Source of the DNA: Archangium primigenium
GTDB lineage: Bacteria; Myxococcota; Myxococcia; Myxococcales; Myxococcaceae
Reading direction: 5' to 3'
DNA: 64,000 nucleotides
NCBI RefSeq assembly: GCF_016904885.1
Contig: NZ_JADWYI010000001.1
Span: 5,332,001 to 5,396,000, forward strand
Within the stretch, counting starts at the first letter, position 1, and each line of letters starts with the position of its first letter. Both the position numbers and the translations under genes were made by a program. Below, one piece after another: positions 37,922 through 46,225 of the stretch. Under the pieces are notes generated by a model. The model was not told the DNA's origin. It saw only the letters and a list, made by a program, of their open reading frames with translations, and did no database searches.

Positions 37922-38716
37922 TCAGGTCCAGACCACGTGCGTCTTGAGCCCCGCGAGATTGCCGGCGGCGTCCAGGCCCACGATGTAGAGCCCGTGTTCC
38001 CAATCGGTGTCGTAACCAGCGTCACGGCCGATGAGCACCGCGTGGAGCTCGCGCAGCTGCTCTTTCATGAACTGGACGAGCGCCTCGATCTGCTCCTGCT
38101 CGGGCATGTCGGCATGCACGTTGACGAGCGCCTGGAGGCAGCGCTCCGCGGGCTCGAACCGCACGATCTCGTGCTCCGGACCGTCCGTGAGCTTGAGCGC
38201 GGCGCGGAAGGTCTCGCGGGTGAGCTGGGAGAGCTTCGCCGCCGTGTGCGTGACCTGGAGGGGCGTGCCGCCCTCCGTGCCGAAGTAGCCGTCGAAGAAG
38301 AGCCCCTTGGAGAGCGTCTGGAGCTTCTGCGCGAGGGCCTCGCCCGTGGGGCCGGTCGACGACTTGAGCGACCGGGCGAGGCCGACGGCCAGCTTGCCGA
38401 GCTCGGACATGCGCGCGACCTCGTCCTCGGACAGGCCGTTGTTGTCGAGGTCGAAGCGGTCGACGAGCTCGGTGCGGACGTACGCGAGCGCGGCGTCGAT
38501 GGTCTTCTGGGTCATCCGGGTGGCGCGTTCGGGGTCGCGGCGATCGATGAAGCGGTAGAGCGCGTCGACGAGGTCCCGCTCGGCCCCCTCCAGCGAGAGC
38601 AGCTTGGTGCGGATGTCCTTGCGGCTGACGATGCCGTCGGGACCCGCGGCGTCCAGGAGTTGGGCCGCGGCGCGATTGACCGCCGCGTGGACTTCCGAGG
38701 TGGCGAGTGGGCTCAT
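37922..38716 (-). CDS. Nuclease A inhibitor (NuiA)-like protein with EF-hand-like loop
   Basis: The product is 264 aa with no signal peptide. The last ~130 residues resemble the sugar-nonspecific nuclease inhibitor NuiA of Nostoc: the end 'LYIVGLDAAGNLAGLKTHVVWT' parallels the NuiA C-terminus as I recall it, and 'KLQTLSKGLFFDGYFGTEGGTPLQV' fits its N-terminal helix region. The first half is helical and has an EF-hand-like loop 'DLDNNGLSEDEV' (D-x-D-x-N-G-x4-E). No nuclease gene is adjacent. It could protect against an imported or self nuclease, or have been recruited for another binding task. ATG follows AAGGAATC. Confidence 0.7.
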   Translation of the reverse strand: MSPLATSEVHAAVNRAAAQLLDAAGPDGIVSRKDIRTKLLSLEGAERDLVDALYRFIDRRDPERATRMTQKTIDAALAYVRTELVDRFDLDNNGLSEDEVARMSELGKLAVGLARSLKSSTGPTGEALAQKLQTLSKGLFFDGYFGTEGGTPLQVTHTAAKLSQLTRETFRAALKLTDGPEHEIVRFEPAERCLQALVNVHADMPEQEQIEALVQFMKEQLRELHAVLIGRDAGYDTDWEHGLYIVGLDAAGNLAGLKTHVVWT

Positions 38717-38980
38717 GTGTTTGATTCCTTACGAGACGCGGGGCGGTGAAGCCTTGTCATGCTCCAGGCAAGGGGGGAGCACTCCTAGCGAACCGTCGCG
38801 GGAATAGACAACTCAGTTATTTGCTGAATTGACAAACAGGACTCCTTGTGCGGGTTCGGCCATTGAAAGCGCTCGGACCGCCACAAGCCATCTCGTCGTG
38901 GAGTGTATACCTTTGGACAGCGCGAGCCGAGCGGATTGGAGCGGACCGCGCGCGGCCCCTAGGGTGAGCCAGGAGGCTTC

Positions 38981-40252
38981 ATGCGAGAGCAGCGACCCTC
39001 GTCGTCCAGCCTGCGGGGCCTCGATGGCTTGAACCTGTTGATGGCGGACGTGCGGGACGGAGTCGGTCCCTACCTGTCCGTCTATCTGACGGGGGCCTTG
39101 CACTGGAAGCCGGGGGCCATCGGGGCCGCGCTCGCCGCCAGCAGCATCGCGGCGGCGCTCTTCCAGGTGCCCGCCGGGCTGCTGGTGGATGGTTTGAAGA
39201 TCAAGCGCGCCCTGGTGGCGGTGTCGGGTCTGGCCGTGGGCGTCGCCTGTCTGGCCATCGTGTGGGTGCCGGGCCTCGGGACGGTGATGGTGGCGCAGTC
39301 GCTGCTGGGCGCGGCCTCGGCGGTGATTCCCCCGGCGATCGCGGCGCTGAGCCTGGGGCTGGTCGGGCGGCGGCGCCTGCCCACGCGCATCAGCCGCAAC
39401 GAGTCCTTCAACCACGCGGGCAACCTGCTGGCCGCCGTGCTCGCGGGCGTGTTCGGGCAGTACTTCGGCTACGCGTGGATCTTCTACCTCGTGTGTGCGT
39501 TCGCGGTGGCGAGCGCCCTCGTCACCTGGCTCATCGACCCTCGGGAGATCGACCACGAGCAGGCGCGGGGCGGGGGCGTGGATCCCGAGGCCAGCGGAAG
39601 CGAGGAGGTGAGTGGCAAGGGGGCCCTGAGCTTCCGCGAGGTGTGGCGCAAGCGCGAGCTGCGGGTCTTCCTCGGCGCGGTGACGCTCTTCCACCTGGGC
39701 AACGCGGCGATGTTGCCCATGGCGGGTCAGGTCCTGGCCTTGAAGCACCCGGGCGCGGACACGCTCGCGCTGAGCGCCTGCATCATCGCCGCGCAGCTCG
39801 TCATGGTGGGCGTGGCGTGGGGGGTGGGCCGCGCCATGGCGCGGGGCGTGGGCCGCAAGACGATCTTCCTCGTGGCCCTGGCGGTGCTGCCCGTGCGCGG
39901 CGTGCTGTTCTGCCTGACGAGCAGTCCCGTGGGCGTGGTGGGCATCCAGCTGCTCGACGGCGTGGCCGCGGGCATCTTCGGCGTCATCTCCGTCATCATC
40001 GCGGCGGACGTGATGCGGGGCACGGGCCGCTTCAACTTCGCTCAGGGGCTGGTGGCGCTCGCCACCGGCCTGGGCGCCGGACTGAGCAACTTCCTCGCGG
40101 GCTACATCGTCGAGGGCTTTGGCTTCACCGCGGGGTTCCTGTCGCTCTCGGTCCTGGCGTTGGCGGGACTCGTGCTCTTCGCGATGGGCATGCCGGAGAC
40201 CCGGCCCGACGAGGAGCGCGCCTCGTCCTCCGCCGCCCCGGAGAGCACCTGA
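38981..40252 (+). CDS. MFS transporter
   Basis: The product is 423 aa with 12 predicted membrane helices in two halves. 'GLLVDGLKIKRAL' is the D-G-x3-R-type loop between helices 2 and 3, and a charged cytoplasmic loop (~190-215, 'PREIDHEQARGGG') separates the halves. AGGAGG lies at 38970-38975 before the ATG. It exports or imports a small molecule by a proton-linked mechanism. Its 3' end overlaps the convergent glycosyltransferase-like gene by 151 bases. Closeness to the decarboxylase/thioesterase genes makes it a candidate exporter of their product. Confidence 0.9.
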   Translation: MREQRPSSSSLRGLDGLNLLMADVRDGVGPYLSVYLTGALHWKPGAIGAALAASSIAAALFQVPAGLLVDGLKIKRALVAVSGLAVGVACLAIVWVPGLGTVMVAQSLLGAASAVIPPAIAALSLGLVGRRRLPTRISRNESFNHAGNLLAAVLAGVFGQYFGYAWIFYLVCAFAVASALVTWLIDPREIDHEQARGGGVDPEASGSEEVSGKGALSFREVWRKRELRVFLGAVTLFHLGNAAMLPMAGQVLALKHPGADTLALSACIIAAQLVMVGVAWGVGRAMARGVGRKTIFLVALAVLPVRGVLFCLTSSPVGVVGIQLLDGVAAGIFGVISVIIAADVMRGTGRFNFAQGLVALATGLGAGLSNFLAGYIVEGFGFTAGFLSLSVLALAGLVLFAMGMPETRPDEERASSSAAPEST

Positions 40253-42129
40253 TCGCGCAGCTGGCGCTTGACCGGGAGGGGCAGCACCCCGGAGGCCGCC
40301 TCCCGCGCGAGCACACTCGCGATGAGGTGCGCGACGCGTGACCAATCACAGTACCCGTGGATCGCCGCCCGCTGACGCAGCTGGACGGAAGGGTCCACCG
40401 CCCGGCGCAGCGTGCGCAGCGCCCGCTCGGGTCGGGGGCCGAGGGTGTCGACGAGGATCGGCAGCGGGTCCTCCCGGTGCGAGGCGCACTGGGTGGCGTA
40501 CAGCCGATCCAACTGGAAGGCGTAGACCGCGCGCTCCATGGCCACCTCCGCGGTGATGGCGTCCACGGCGCCCTCGGGCCCCACCAGGGGGTCGGGCGAC
40601 ATGAGCAGCGGCGGAATGCCGTTGGCCAGCGCGGCGCCGATGCTGCTCAGGCCGGGACGGCAGACGAAGGTCGCCCGTGGCTTGGCCCCCAGGGCCCGCA
40701 GGAACGTGCTCCAGTGCGCGTCGATCCATCCGAGCCGCGTCACGTTCGTGCGCCGCGTGTGCTCGAGCGCGTGCGCCAGCCAGGCGCGGTCCTCCGCGTT
40801 GCCGCCCGCGAACAGGAAGTGGACATCCTCCATCTCCGCCGCCAGCGCCAGCATCGCGCGCCAGTGCTGACGGCTGCACGTGGAGTAGCCATTGCCCTGG
40901 GACACGAGCACGACGCCGCGCGGATCCTCCGGGGTGAAGAGGTGCTGGAGCGAGGGGTCATGCTGGGCCAGGACGGCGCCGGCCCGCGCCGCGGCTTCCT
41001 CGGCGGAGAGCGCACTCGCCTGACCGAGGGGCGGGATGACGACATAGGGCCGAGTGCCCGATTCCAGCGAGCGCCCCTCGCGCCAGTGGATGGCCTGGTA
41101 CCAGATGGTGCCACGCTCCGGCACGTCGTCCATGAGCGCCCGGCTCGCGCCCTCGAAGTCGACCGAGGGGTTGCGGCGCGGATCGATGTCACACGCGCGC
41201 AGCACGTCCTCCAGCGCGCGCCGCGAATGGATGGCGGGCGCGGAGGCCTCCAGCAGCTCGGCCAGGCCCGCCTCCGGGGGGGCGGCCGGGGAGGGCGGGG
41301 ATGCCAGCCGCCGCAGCCACGCGAACTCCTCGAAGGCATAGCGCACGGCATGCAGGGGGACTTCCTTGTGCTGCGCATGCTCGGCGAGCTGGTGGAGGAT
41401 CCACGTCTCGGGCCGACAATCATTCACCAGGGCGGTCGCGCCCACGCTGACCCGGGCGAGCTCTCGATTGTCCGCGAGCCACAGAAGGGCCGCCTCGCGG
41501 TTGAGGAGCGCCGGGCGCGAGGGGTTGGCGATGTCGGCGGGGGTGATCGTCGCCGACTCCGCGTCGTTGTAATGAAGCGGCACCACCTGGAGCTCCCCGG
41601 TGGCCCCGGCCTTGCGACGTGCGTACGCGGCGTCCTCCGGGCGCCGGATGGCGGCGGTGAAGGCCCGCGGCTCCGGGAGCCGGGCGAGCGCGCCATGCAC
41701 CGCCGGCACCCAGCCCGTCGTGTGCCCGAAGGCCTGGGCGACGTACACCACGCCCGGGGCCGCCGATCCCCGGTGGGCCCTCACCCGGAAGCGGCCCTCG
41801 CGCTGGGGATCCGGCTCCGTGACATGGAACGGCGTCCGGGCCTCCCGCGCGCAGGCGCCGTCGCGGGGCACGAGCATTGCCCGCCGCGCCTCGCGATCCG
41901 AGACCAGGAGCCCCTCCGCGCCCGCGGCCAGGGCGAAGGCCCCGGTGCCCTCGGCGGGCGGCGCGTCCGCGAGGGCCAGCGGCTGTCCCGCGACGGTGAT
42001 CCGGGGAAGCGCACCCGGCGCGAGGTAGTGCACCTCGATGCGGCCGAAGGACAGCACGACGACCTCTCCGCGAACCGTCCAGGAGGGCTCGTCCCACGGC
42101 GGATACACGACCCGCGATTCGGCCCTCAC
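40102..42129 (-). CDS. GT-B glycosyltransferase-like protein
   Basis: The product is 675 aa from GTG at 42129, overlapping the decarboxylase stop by GTGA. The N-terminal ~330 residues are unassigned. The C-terminal half reads like a GT-B fold of the MurG/GT28 type: 'GVVLVSQGNGYSTCSRQHWRAMLAL', 'VHFLFAGGNAEDRAWLAHAL', and the nucleotide-sugar region 'ATFVCRPGLSSIGAALANGIPPLLM'. The last ~45 residues are low complexity and antisense to the MFS gene, so the native stop may once have been earlier. It probably transfers a sugar in a small-molecule pathway with the coupled decarboxylase. The acceptor is unknown. Confidence 0.75.
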   Translation of the reverse strand: MRAESRVVYPPWDEPSWTVRGEVVVLSFGRIEVHYLAPGALPRITVAGQPLALADAPPAEGTGAFALAAGAEGLLVSDREARRAMLVPRDGACAREARTPFHVTEPDPQREGRFRVRAHRGSAAPGVVYVAQAFGHTTGWVPAVHGALARLPEPRAFTAAIRRPEDAAYARRKAGATGELQVVPLHYNDAESATITPADIANPSRPALLNREAALLWLADNRELARVSVGATALVNDCRPETWILHQLAEHAQHKEVPLHAVRYAFEEFAWLRRLASPPSPAAPPEAGLAELLEASAPAIHSRRALEDVLRACDIDPRRNPSVDFEGASRALMDDVPERGTIWYQAIHWREGRSLESGTRPYVVIPPLGQASALSAEEAAARAGAVLAQHDPSLQHLFTPEDPRGVVLVSQGNGYSTCSRQHWRAMLALAAEMEDVHFLFAGGNAEDRAWLAHALEHTRRTNVTRLGWIDAHWSTFLRALGAKPRATFVCRPGLSSIGAALANGIPPLLMSPDPLVGPEGAVDAITAEVAMERAVYAFQLDRLYATQCASHREDPLPILVDTLGPRPERALRTLRRAVDPSVQLRQRAAIHGYCDWSRVAHLIASVLAREAASGVLPLPVKRQLRDQVLSGAAEDEARSSSGRVSGMPIAKSTSPANARTESDRNPAVKPKPSTM

Positions 42130-43505
42130 CGGGAGACCTCGCGCGCGTAGGCATCCCGGTCGACCATGTCCTCGTAGGTCTCCGCGCGACGCACCAGCGT
42201 CTCGCGGCCCTGCTCCAGGAGCACGATGCCCGGCTGGGGGAAGCAGAAGGAGTTCGAGAAGGAGACGAGGTAGGCCCCGGCGTCCATGACCGCGAGCGTG
42301 TCTCCGACCTGGAGCCGGGGCAGGTCGATGGCGGTGCGCAGGCGGTCCATCGGGCTGCAGGTGGGACCGTCGAGGGTGTACGTCCCGCCCGGGGGCTCGC
42401 CCCAGCGCTCGACGTGGAAGATCTCGTGATACTCGCGGTGCAGGATGTGGGCGAGGCTCTCGCCGGCATCCAGGATCGCATGCGCGGGCCCCGCGCTGGC
42501 CTCGTTGAGACTGCTGACCCGGCACAGCAACATCTGGGTACTGCCGGTCAGCGCCCGTCCGGGCTCCAGCAGGATGCGCGGCATGGGACGGCCGACGCGG
42601 CGGAAGTGGTTCTCGACCTGGCTGACCAGCAGCGCGAGGTAGTGCTCGATCGTCAGCCTGCGGCGCACCCGCTCGTCGAGCGGGAGCGTCGAGGTGTCGA
42701 GGGGCAGCACCGTCGGGACCGCCAGGCTTCCGCCCAGGTCGAGCAACTCCACGGTGAGGCCCAGCCGGGCGTGGAGCGTGTCACAGAACTCCAGCACCTC
42801 CCGAAGGAAGCCCGCCAGGGTCCCGGCGTCCTCGATGGCCACGCCCCGGTGCGCGTGCAACCCGACGACCCGCAGCGAGGAATGCGCGAGCGCCTCCTCG
42901 TAGGCCGCCAGCGCCTGCCCTCCGGCGATGGGGATCCCGAACTTGCCCGACCAGCTGTCCGAGGTGGCCACCCGCAGACCCACCGTGGGCCGCTTGCCGA
43001 GCCGCGCGGCGGTCTGGGCGACGAGCGCGATCTCCTCGCGGTGATTCAAGTTGGTGAGCAGCAGATCGCCCTGGACGATCGCGCTCGCCGCGCTCGGGGT
43101 CTTGCCCGGACCGTTGTAGATGATCCGCTCGGGCGCCACGCCGAGCCGCAGGGCGAGCCAGAGTTCGTACGGGGACACCACCTCGGCACCCACGCCAAGC
43201 CCCGACAGGCGTTGGAGCACGGCCGGCACCGGATTGGTCTTGTAGGAGTAGAAGACGTCGACGCCCGGGGGCGCCTGCTCGAAGCGCCGGACATTCTCGT
43301 CGAGCCGGTGGGCATCCACGACGAAGAGCGGACTGCCCCACCGGTCCGCCAGACCCGCGAGGGACGTGCCCCCCAGACACAATCCCCCCTCGGCGCGGGT
43401 CAGGCCCCACCGCTCGGGGTGAAGCGCGGGCGACGCGCCGGACGCCTGGGTCGGATGTCCTTCGGAAACAGCGACGGAAGATGCGGGGGCGGAACGCGGA
43501 GACAC
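42126..43505 (-). CDS. PLP-dependent amino acid decarboxylase (LysA/ODC fold III)
   Basis: The product is 459 aa. GTG at 43505 is chosen because AGGAG lies 6 bases before it; the frame runs open to 43622. The alanine-racemase-type barrel has the PLP lysine K89 in 'FYSYKTNPVPAVLQ', 'VVGLHAHRG', the glycine loop 'LLDLGGSLA', and phosphate-binding 'LLEPGRALTG'. The C-terminal beta domain has active-site Cys in 'GPTCSPMDRL' and 'GAYLVSFSNSFCFP'. Family members decarboxylate diaminopimelate, ornithine, or citrate-linked amino acids in siderophore pathways. Clustering with a thioesterase, glycosyltransferase and MFS exporter suggests secondary metabolism, not lysine synthesis. Confidence 0.88.
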   Translation of the reverse strand: MSPRSAPASSVAVSEGHPTQASGASPALHPERWGLTRAEGGLCLGGTSLAGLADRWGSPLFVVDAHRLDENVRRFEQAPPGVDVFYSYKTNPVPAVLQRLSGLGVGAEVVSPYELWLALRLGVAPERIIYNGPGKTPSAASAIVQGDLLLTNLNHREEIALVAQTAARLGKRPTVGLRVATSDSWSGKFGIPIAGGQALAAYEEALAHSSLRVVGLHAHRGVAIEDAGTLAGFLREVLEFCDTLHARLGLTVELLDLGGSLAVPTVLPLDTSTLPLDERVRRRLTIEHYLALLVSQVENHFRRVGRPMPRILLEPGRALTGSTQMLLCRVSSLNEASAGPAHAILDAGESLAHILHREYHEIFHVERWGEPPGGTYTLDGPTCSPMDRLRTAIDLPRLQVGDTLAVMDAGAYLVSFSNSFCFPQPGIVLLEQGRETLVRRAETYEDMVDRDAYAREVSR

Positions 43506-43651
43506 GGCGAACTCCTGGCGGGTACGGGGGGCGTGGCCCGCGACCTCACAGCAATGCCCGTACCAATCACCCCCACGGGAGGCACCGCCGCGGCGGCGCT
43601 CCCATGCGGTCTGGGCTGACACGCCAATGACACGCCACGGACGTGACAGCG

Positions 43652-44752
43652 TCAGGACACCCCGGACTCCGCGATGGCGGCGCGGACCTCGTGGGCCACG
43701 GCCTCCGCATGTGGCTCGGTCAGGAGCGACACGTGGTTGCCCGGGACCATGCGCAAGCGCAGCGGCTGAGTCGTGACGTCCTCCCAGCCCTCGGTGGGCG
43801 TCTCGCAGAACTTGCTGTCGATCGCGCGCAGGAAGGTGAGCGGCCCCTGGAAGCGCTCCGTGGGCACGTAGCCCGCCCGTGGGTAGGAGCGGAAGACCGC
43901 CAGGAGCCGCTCGAAGCGCGTGTCGGGCTCGTCGGGCGCATAGGCCCCGTGCTCCCGGGCCAGTCGCATGAAGTGCGCGACGCGCTGTTCCGGCGCGAGG
44001 GCCCGCATCTCGTCGCTGTCGAGCCGCAGGTCCGCACCGAACCAGTACCGGAAGCCCGCCGCGGCGATGGCACAGAACTCGACGAGATCGTCCAGGAAGG
44101 TCTCGTTCGCCATGCGGGCACCCACGATCGCGGGGGACCAGGCGTCACAGACGGCGAGCATGGCCACCTGCTCCCCTCGGCGTTGGAGCTGCAGCGCCAT
44201 CTCCAGCGCGACCCAGCCGCCCGCGCAATGGCCGCCCAGGAGGTAGGGGCCGCGCGGCTGTACGGTCCGCAGGGACTCGAGGTGATCGGCCGCCATGTCC
44301 TCGATCCGGCTGAACGGGGGGCGATCTCCATAGAGCCCCCGGCTCTGGAGCCCGTAGACGGGCTGATCCGGCCCCATGCGCCGCGCGAACGCGTAGGCGT
44401 TGAGGGTGGTCCCCTCGCCGCCGGGCAGGAAGAAGAAGGGCCGCTTCGGGCCGTGGGGCTGGAGTTCGACGACGGGCGCCTCGTTGAGGCTCCGAGAATG
44501 GGCGCGCAGGAGGCAGCCGAGGCGCTCGATGGTCGGCGCATCGAGGAAGGCCTCGCGCGAGAGCGGTGTGTCGAATCGGGTCACGATCTCGGCGCGAAGG
44601 GCCTCCGCCGTGTCGCGGTCACCCCCCAGGGCGAAGAAATCGTCCTTCATCCCGAAGTCGTTACGGCGCAGATGCTCCGACCAGATCCGCCAGAGCCGCA
44701 GCTCGTAGACGTCCCGGGGAATCGCTGGTGTTTGGCGCGGGCTTTGTCTCAT
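43652..44752 (-). CDS. Degenerate carrier domain fused to Cys-type thioesterase
   Basis: The product is 366 aa. Residues ~12-85 look like an NRPS carrier domain with its leading linker ('PRDVYELRLWRIWSEHL', 'KDDFFALGG'). The pantetheine site that should read LGGxS reads LGGDRD, so Ser is replaced by Arg46. The type I thioesterase follows from ~100: 'FFFLPGGEGTTLNAYAFARRMG', 'YLLGGHCAGGWVALEMALQL', where Cys176 replaces the usual Ser, and His340 in 'VPGNHVSLL'. Cys thioesterases are known in some NRPS assembly lines. The ATG at 44752 lacks a good ribosome binding site and lies inside the 3' end of the upstream gene. The PLP decarboxylase follows 146 bases downstream. Confidence 0.85.
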   Translation of the reverse strand: MRQSPRQTPAIPRDVYELRLWRIWSEHLRRNDFGMKDDFFALGGDRDTAEALRAEIVTRFDTPLSREAFLDAPTIERLGCLLRAHSRSLNEAPVVELQPHGPKRPFFFLPGGEGTTLNAYAFARRMGPDQPVYGLQSRGLYGDRPPFSRIEDMAADHLESLRTVQPRGPYLLGGHCAGGWVALEMALQLQRRGEQVAMLAVCDAWSPAIVGARMANETFLDDLVEFCAIAAAGFRYWFGADLRLDSDEMRALAPEQRVAHFMRLAREHGAYAPDEPDTRFERLLAVFRSYPRAGYVPTERFQGPLTFLRAIDSKFCETPTEGWEDVTTQPLRLRMVPGNHVSLLTEPHAEAVAHEVRAAIAESGVS

Positions 44753-45572
44753 GCGTGCTCGCGTCAGCAAGGTCCGTGCCCACCAGCGCCGGGCGGGCGG
44801 GGCGAGCGCCCCGGGCCACCTCCATCCGCTTGCGGCAGCACAGCACGCCGCCCCGGCCCGGATGGGGTTTGCGGACGATCTGCGCCTCGCAGTACTCGGG
44901 GGACCGGCCGCACAGCCAGGGCTCGCCCAGGGAGGAGCAGGCATCGTGGGAGAAGCGGTCGAGCACGCCGCACGCCGGGCCGGCCGGCGCGCCGAGGTTG
45001 CCGCAGCCGAACAGATCATTGCTGGTGCGCGTCGTCGGTTTGCACGTGGGGACGCCCGTGCTGCTGTCGCACTTGGGGCCCGTGTCCGTGCCCGTGGCAC
45101 AGACGCCGTGGCCCGTGCCGGACTGGCGGGTGGCGAAGAAGAGGGCGGGATCTCCCGAGCGGGTCGCGCCCTTGCAGCCCGTGGGGGAATTGGCCTCGAC
45201 GTCATGCGTGTCGGCGCAGACGTGCCAGCCGGAGGCGCACAGGTCCTCCACGTTGCAGCCCTCGCCCCAGGGGTTCTTTCCATCATCGCCGCCGGCGCGC
45301 TTGCAGGCGGGCTTGTCCGTGGCGTTCAAGGGGGACTGGGGGCAATACGGTTTGATGCCCGGCGTGGAGATCAGCACGCCCGCGATGCTCCAGCCGCCGC
45401 TACAGCCGGCGATGTTCGGGTAGCGCGCCTGATCGACGAAGCCCTCGCGCTGCCCATCCGCGCAGCCCGCGCCTTGCTGCTGCTGCTGTGCCCAGGCTCC
45501 TGGCGCCCCCACCGTGACGACCAGCAGCGCCAACATCCGCGCCCCCCACGACTTGCTCCACCGCACGTCCAT
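44661..45572 (-). CDS. Secreted cysteine-rich protein
   Basis: The product is 303 aa. AAGGAG precedes the ATG at 45572. A signal peptide is visible (RMLALLVVTVGAPGAWA), then a Gln run. About 20 cysteines in the mature part occur in short blocks ('GCSGGWSIAG', 'CNVEDLCASGWHVCADTHDV', 'FGCGNLGAPAGPACGVLDRFSHDACSSLGEPWLCG', 'VLCCRKRM'), suggesting many disulfides and an extracellular, Kringle- or lectin-like compact fold. I do not recognise a named family. The last 30 codons overlap the start of the carrier-thioesterase gene by 92 bases; this tail looks non-conserved. Confidence 0.7.
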   Translation of the reverse strand: MDVRWSKSWGARMLALLVVTVGAPGAWAQQQQQGAGCADGQREGFVDQARYPNIAGCSGGWSIAGVLISTPGIKPYCPQSPLNATDKPACKRAGGDDGKNPWGEGCNVEDLCASGWHVCADTHDVEANSPTGCKGATRSGDPALFFATRQSGTGHGVCATGTDTGPKCDSSTGVPTCKPTTRTSNDLFGCGNLGAPAGPACGVLDRFSHDACSSLGEPWLCGRSPEYCEAQIVRKPHPGRGGVLCCRKRMEVARGARPARPALVGTDLADASTHETKPAPNTSDSPGRLRAAALADLVGASAP

Positions 45573-45629
45573 GTCGACTCCTTGTCCAAGCCACTTTCCT
45601 TGGAGAGGTCGAACCTAGACGCGGTGTCG

Positions 45630-45675
45630 AAACAAAGGCCGCGATTTCCAGGCAGGTGCCCCGGAAACCGCGGCC
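45630..45675 (-). terminator. Intrinsic terminator of the duplicated secreted-protein gene
   Basis: On the minus strand GGCCGCGGTTTCC pairs with GGAAATCGCGGCC (plus-strand arms 45663-45675 and 45637-45649) with one mismatch and a 13-base loop. It is followed by TTTGTTT. It lies 28 bases after the stop at 45703 and separates this gene from the Cys-rich gene downstream. Confidence 0.8.
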
Positions 45676-45702
45676 TGGAGAATGCTCACCCGGTGCCGCG
45701 GC

Positions 45703-46092
45703 TCAATACACGCGCTTCAACATCCGGGTGTTCGGGTTCAGGCTGCCCACGCTCCCCGACTGGCAATTGCTGGAATAGTAGTAGTCGAGCTGGCTCCACC
45801 CCGCCGGGATCGGCGTCGTGTTGCAGGCGTTGACCGTCGCGCCGATGGGCTCGCCGGAGATCTGTTGGATCCGCTTGGTGTTCGGCGCGAAGGAGCCCGT
45901 GCCGCAGCCCGCCGAGTAGTACCACTGGATGTCGACCCAGCCGGCCGGTGTGGGAGCGCTGGAGCAGATGTTGGTGGCGACGGCGGCCGTCTCCATGGCG
46001 TCTTCCGCGCCTTGTTCATCCAGGGCGGGCGGAGCCGTGACCGTTCCCGTTGCGAGTAACGCCAGTGCGAGCTTTCCGAAGATGTGCGCCAT
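45703..46092 (-). CDS. Small secreted protein with internal duplication
   Basis: The product is 129 aa with a signal-like start (MAHIFGKLALALLATGTVTA). The mature part is a clear two-fold repeat of about 38 residues: 'CSSAPTPAGWVDIQWYYSAGCG...NTKRIQQI' and 'CNTTPIPAGWSQLDYYYSSNCQ...NTRMLKRV', each with two cysteines and a PAGW motif. It is a small extracellular module protein of unknown function, perhaps a binding domain. GGGAG lies about 11 bases before the ATG, and an elaborate palindromic leader precedes it. Confidence 0.75.
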   Translation of the reverse strand: MAHIFGKLALALLATGTVTAPPALDEQGAEDAMETAAVATNICSSAPTPAGWVDIQWYYSAGCGTGSFAPNTKRIQQISGEPIGATVNACNTTPIPAGWSQLDYYYSSNCQSGSVGSLNPNTRMLKRVY

Positions 46093-46184
46093 GACCGATG
46101 ATCTCCCTTCGTGTTGGACCACTTGCCGCCTCCGAGCGGCAACCTGAGTGAACACTTTGTCACTCCAGGTGATTGGGACCGTAG

Positions 46185-46207
46185 AAGCCTTGTTCAAGGC
46201 TTGTCAA
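46185..46207 (-). promoter_or_regulatory. TTGACA box followed by 18-bp palindrome
   Basis: On the minus strand a perfect -35 TTGACA (46207-46202) runs straight into AAGCCTTG-AA-CAAGGCTT (46202-46185), an 18-bp palindrome with an AA centre mismatch. No strong -10 follows (TACGGT at best). The element lies about 20 bases after the lipase stop and about 95 bases before the duplicated-protein ATG. It may be a regulated promoter, a terminator for the lipase gene, or both. Confidence 0.45.
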
Positions 46208-46225
46208 CACGGGGAGGCGGCGCGC

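Noticed and set aside
42126-43505. Assignment as biosynthetic lysA
   Set aside because: Motifs fit the fold, but neighbours are secondary-metabolism-like and no lysine or dap gene is adjacent, so the exact substrate is left open.
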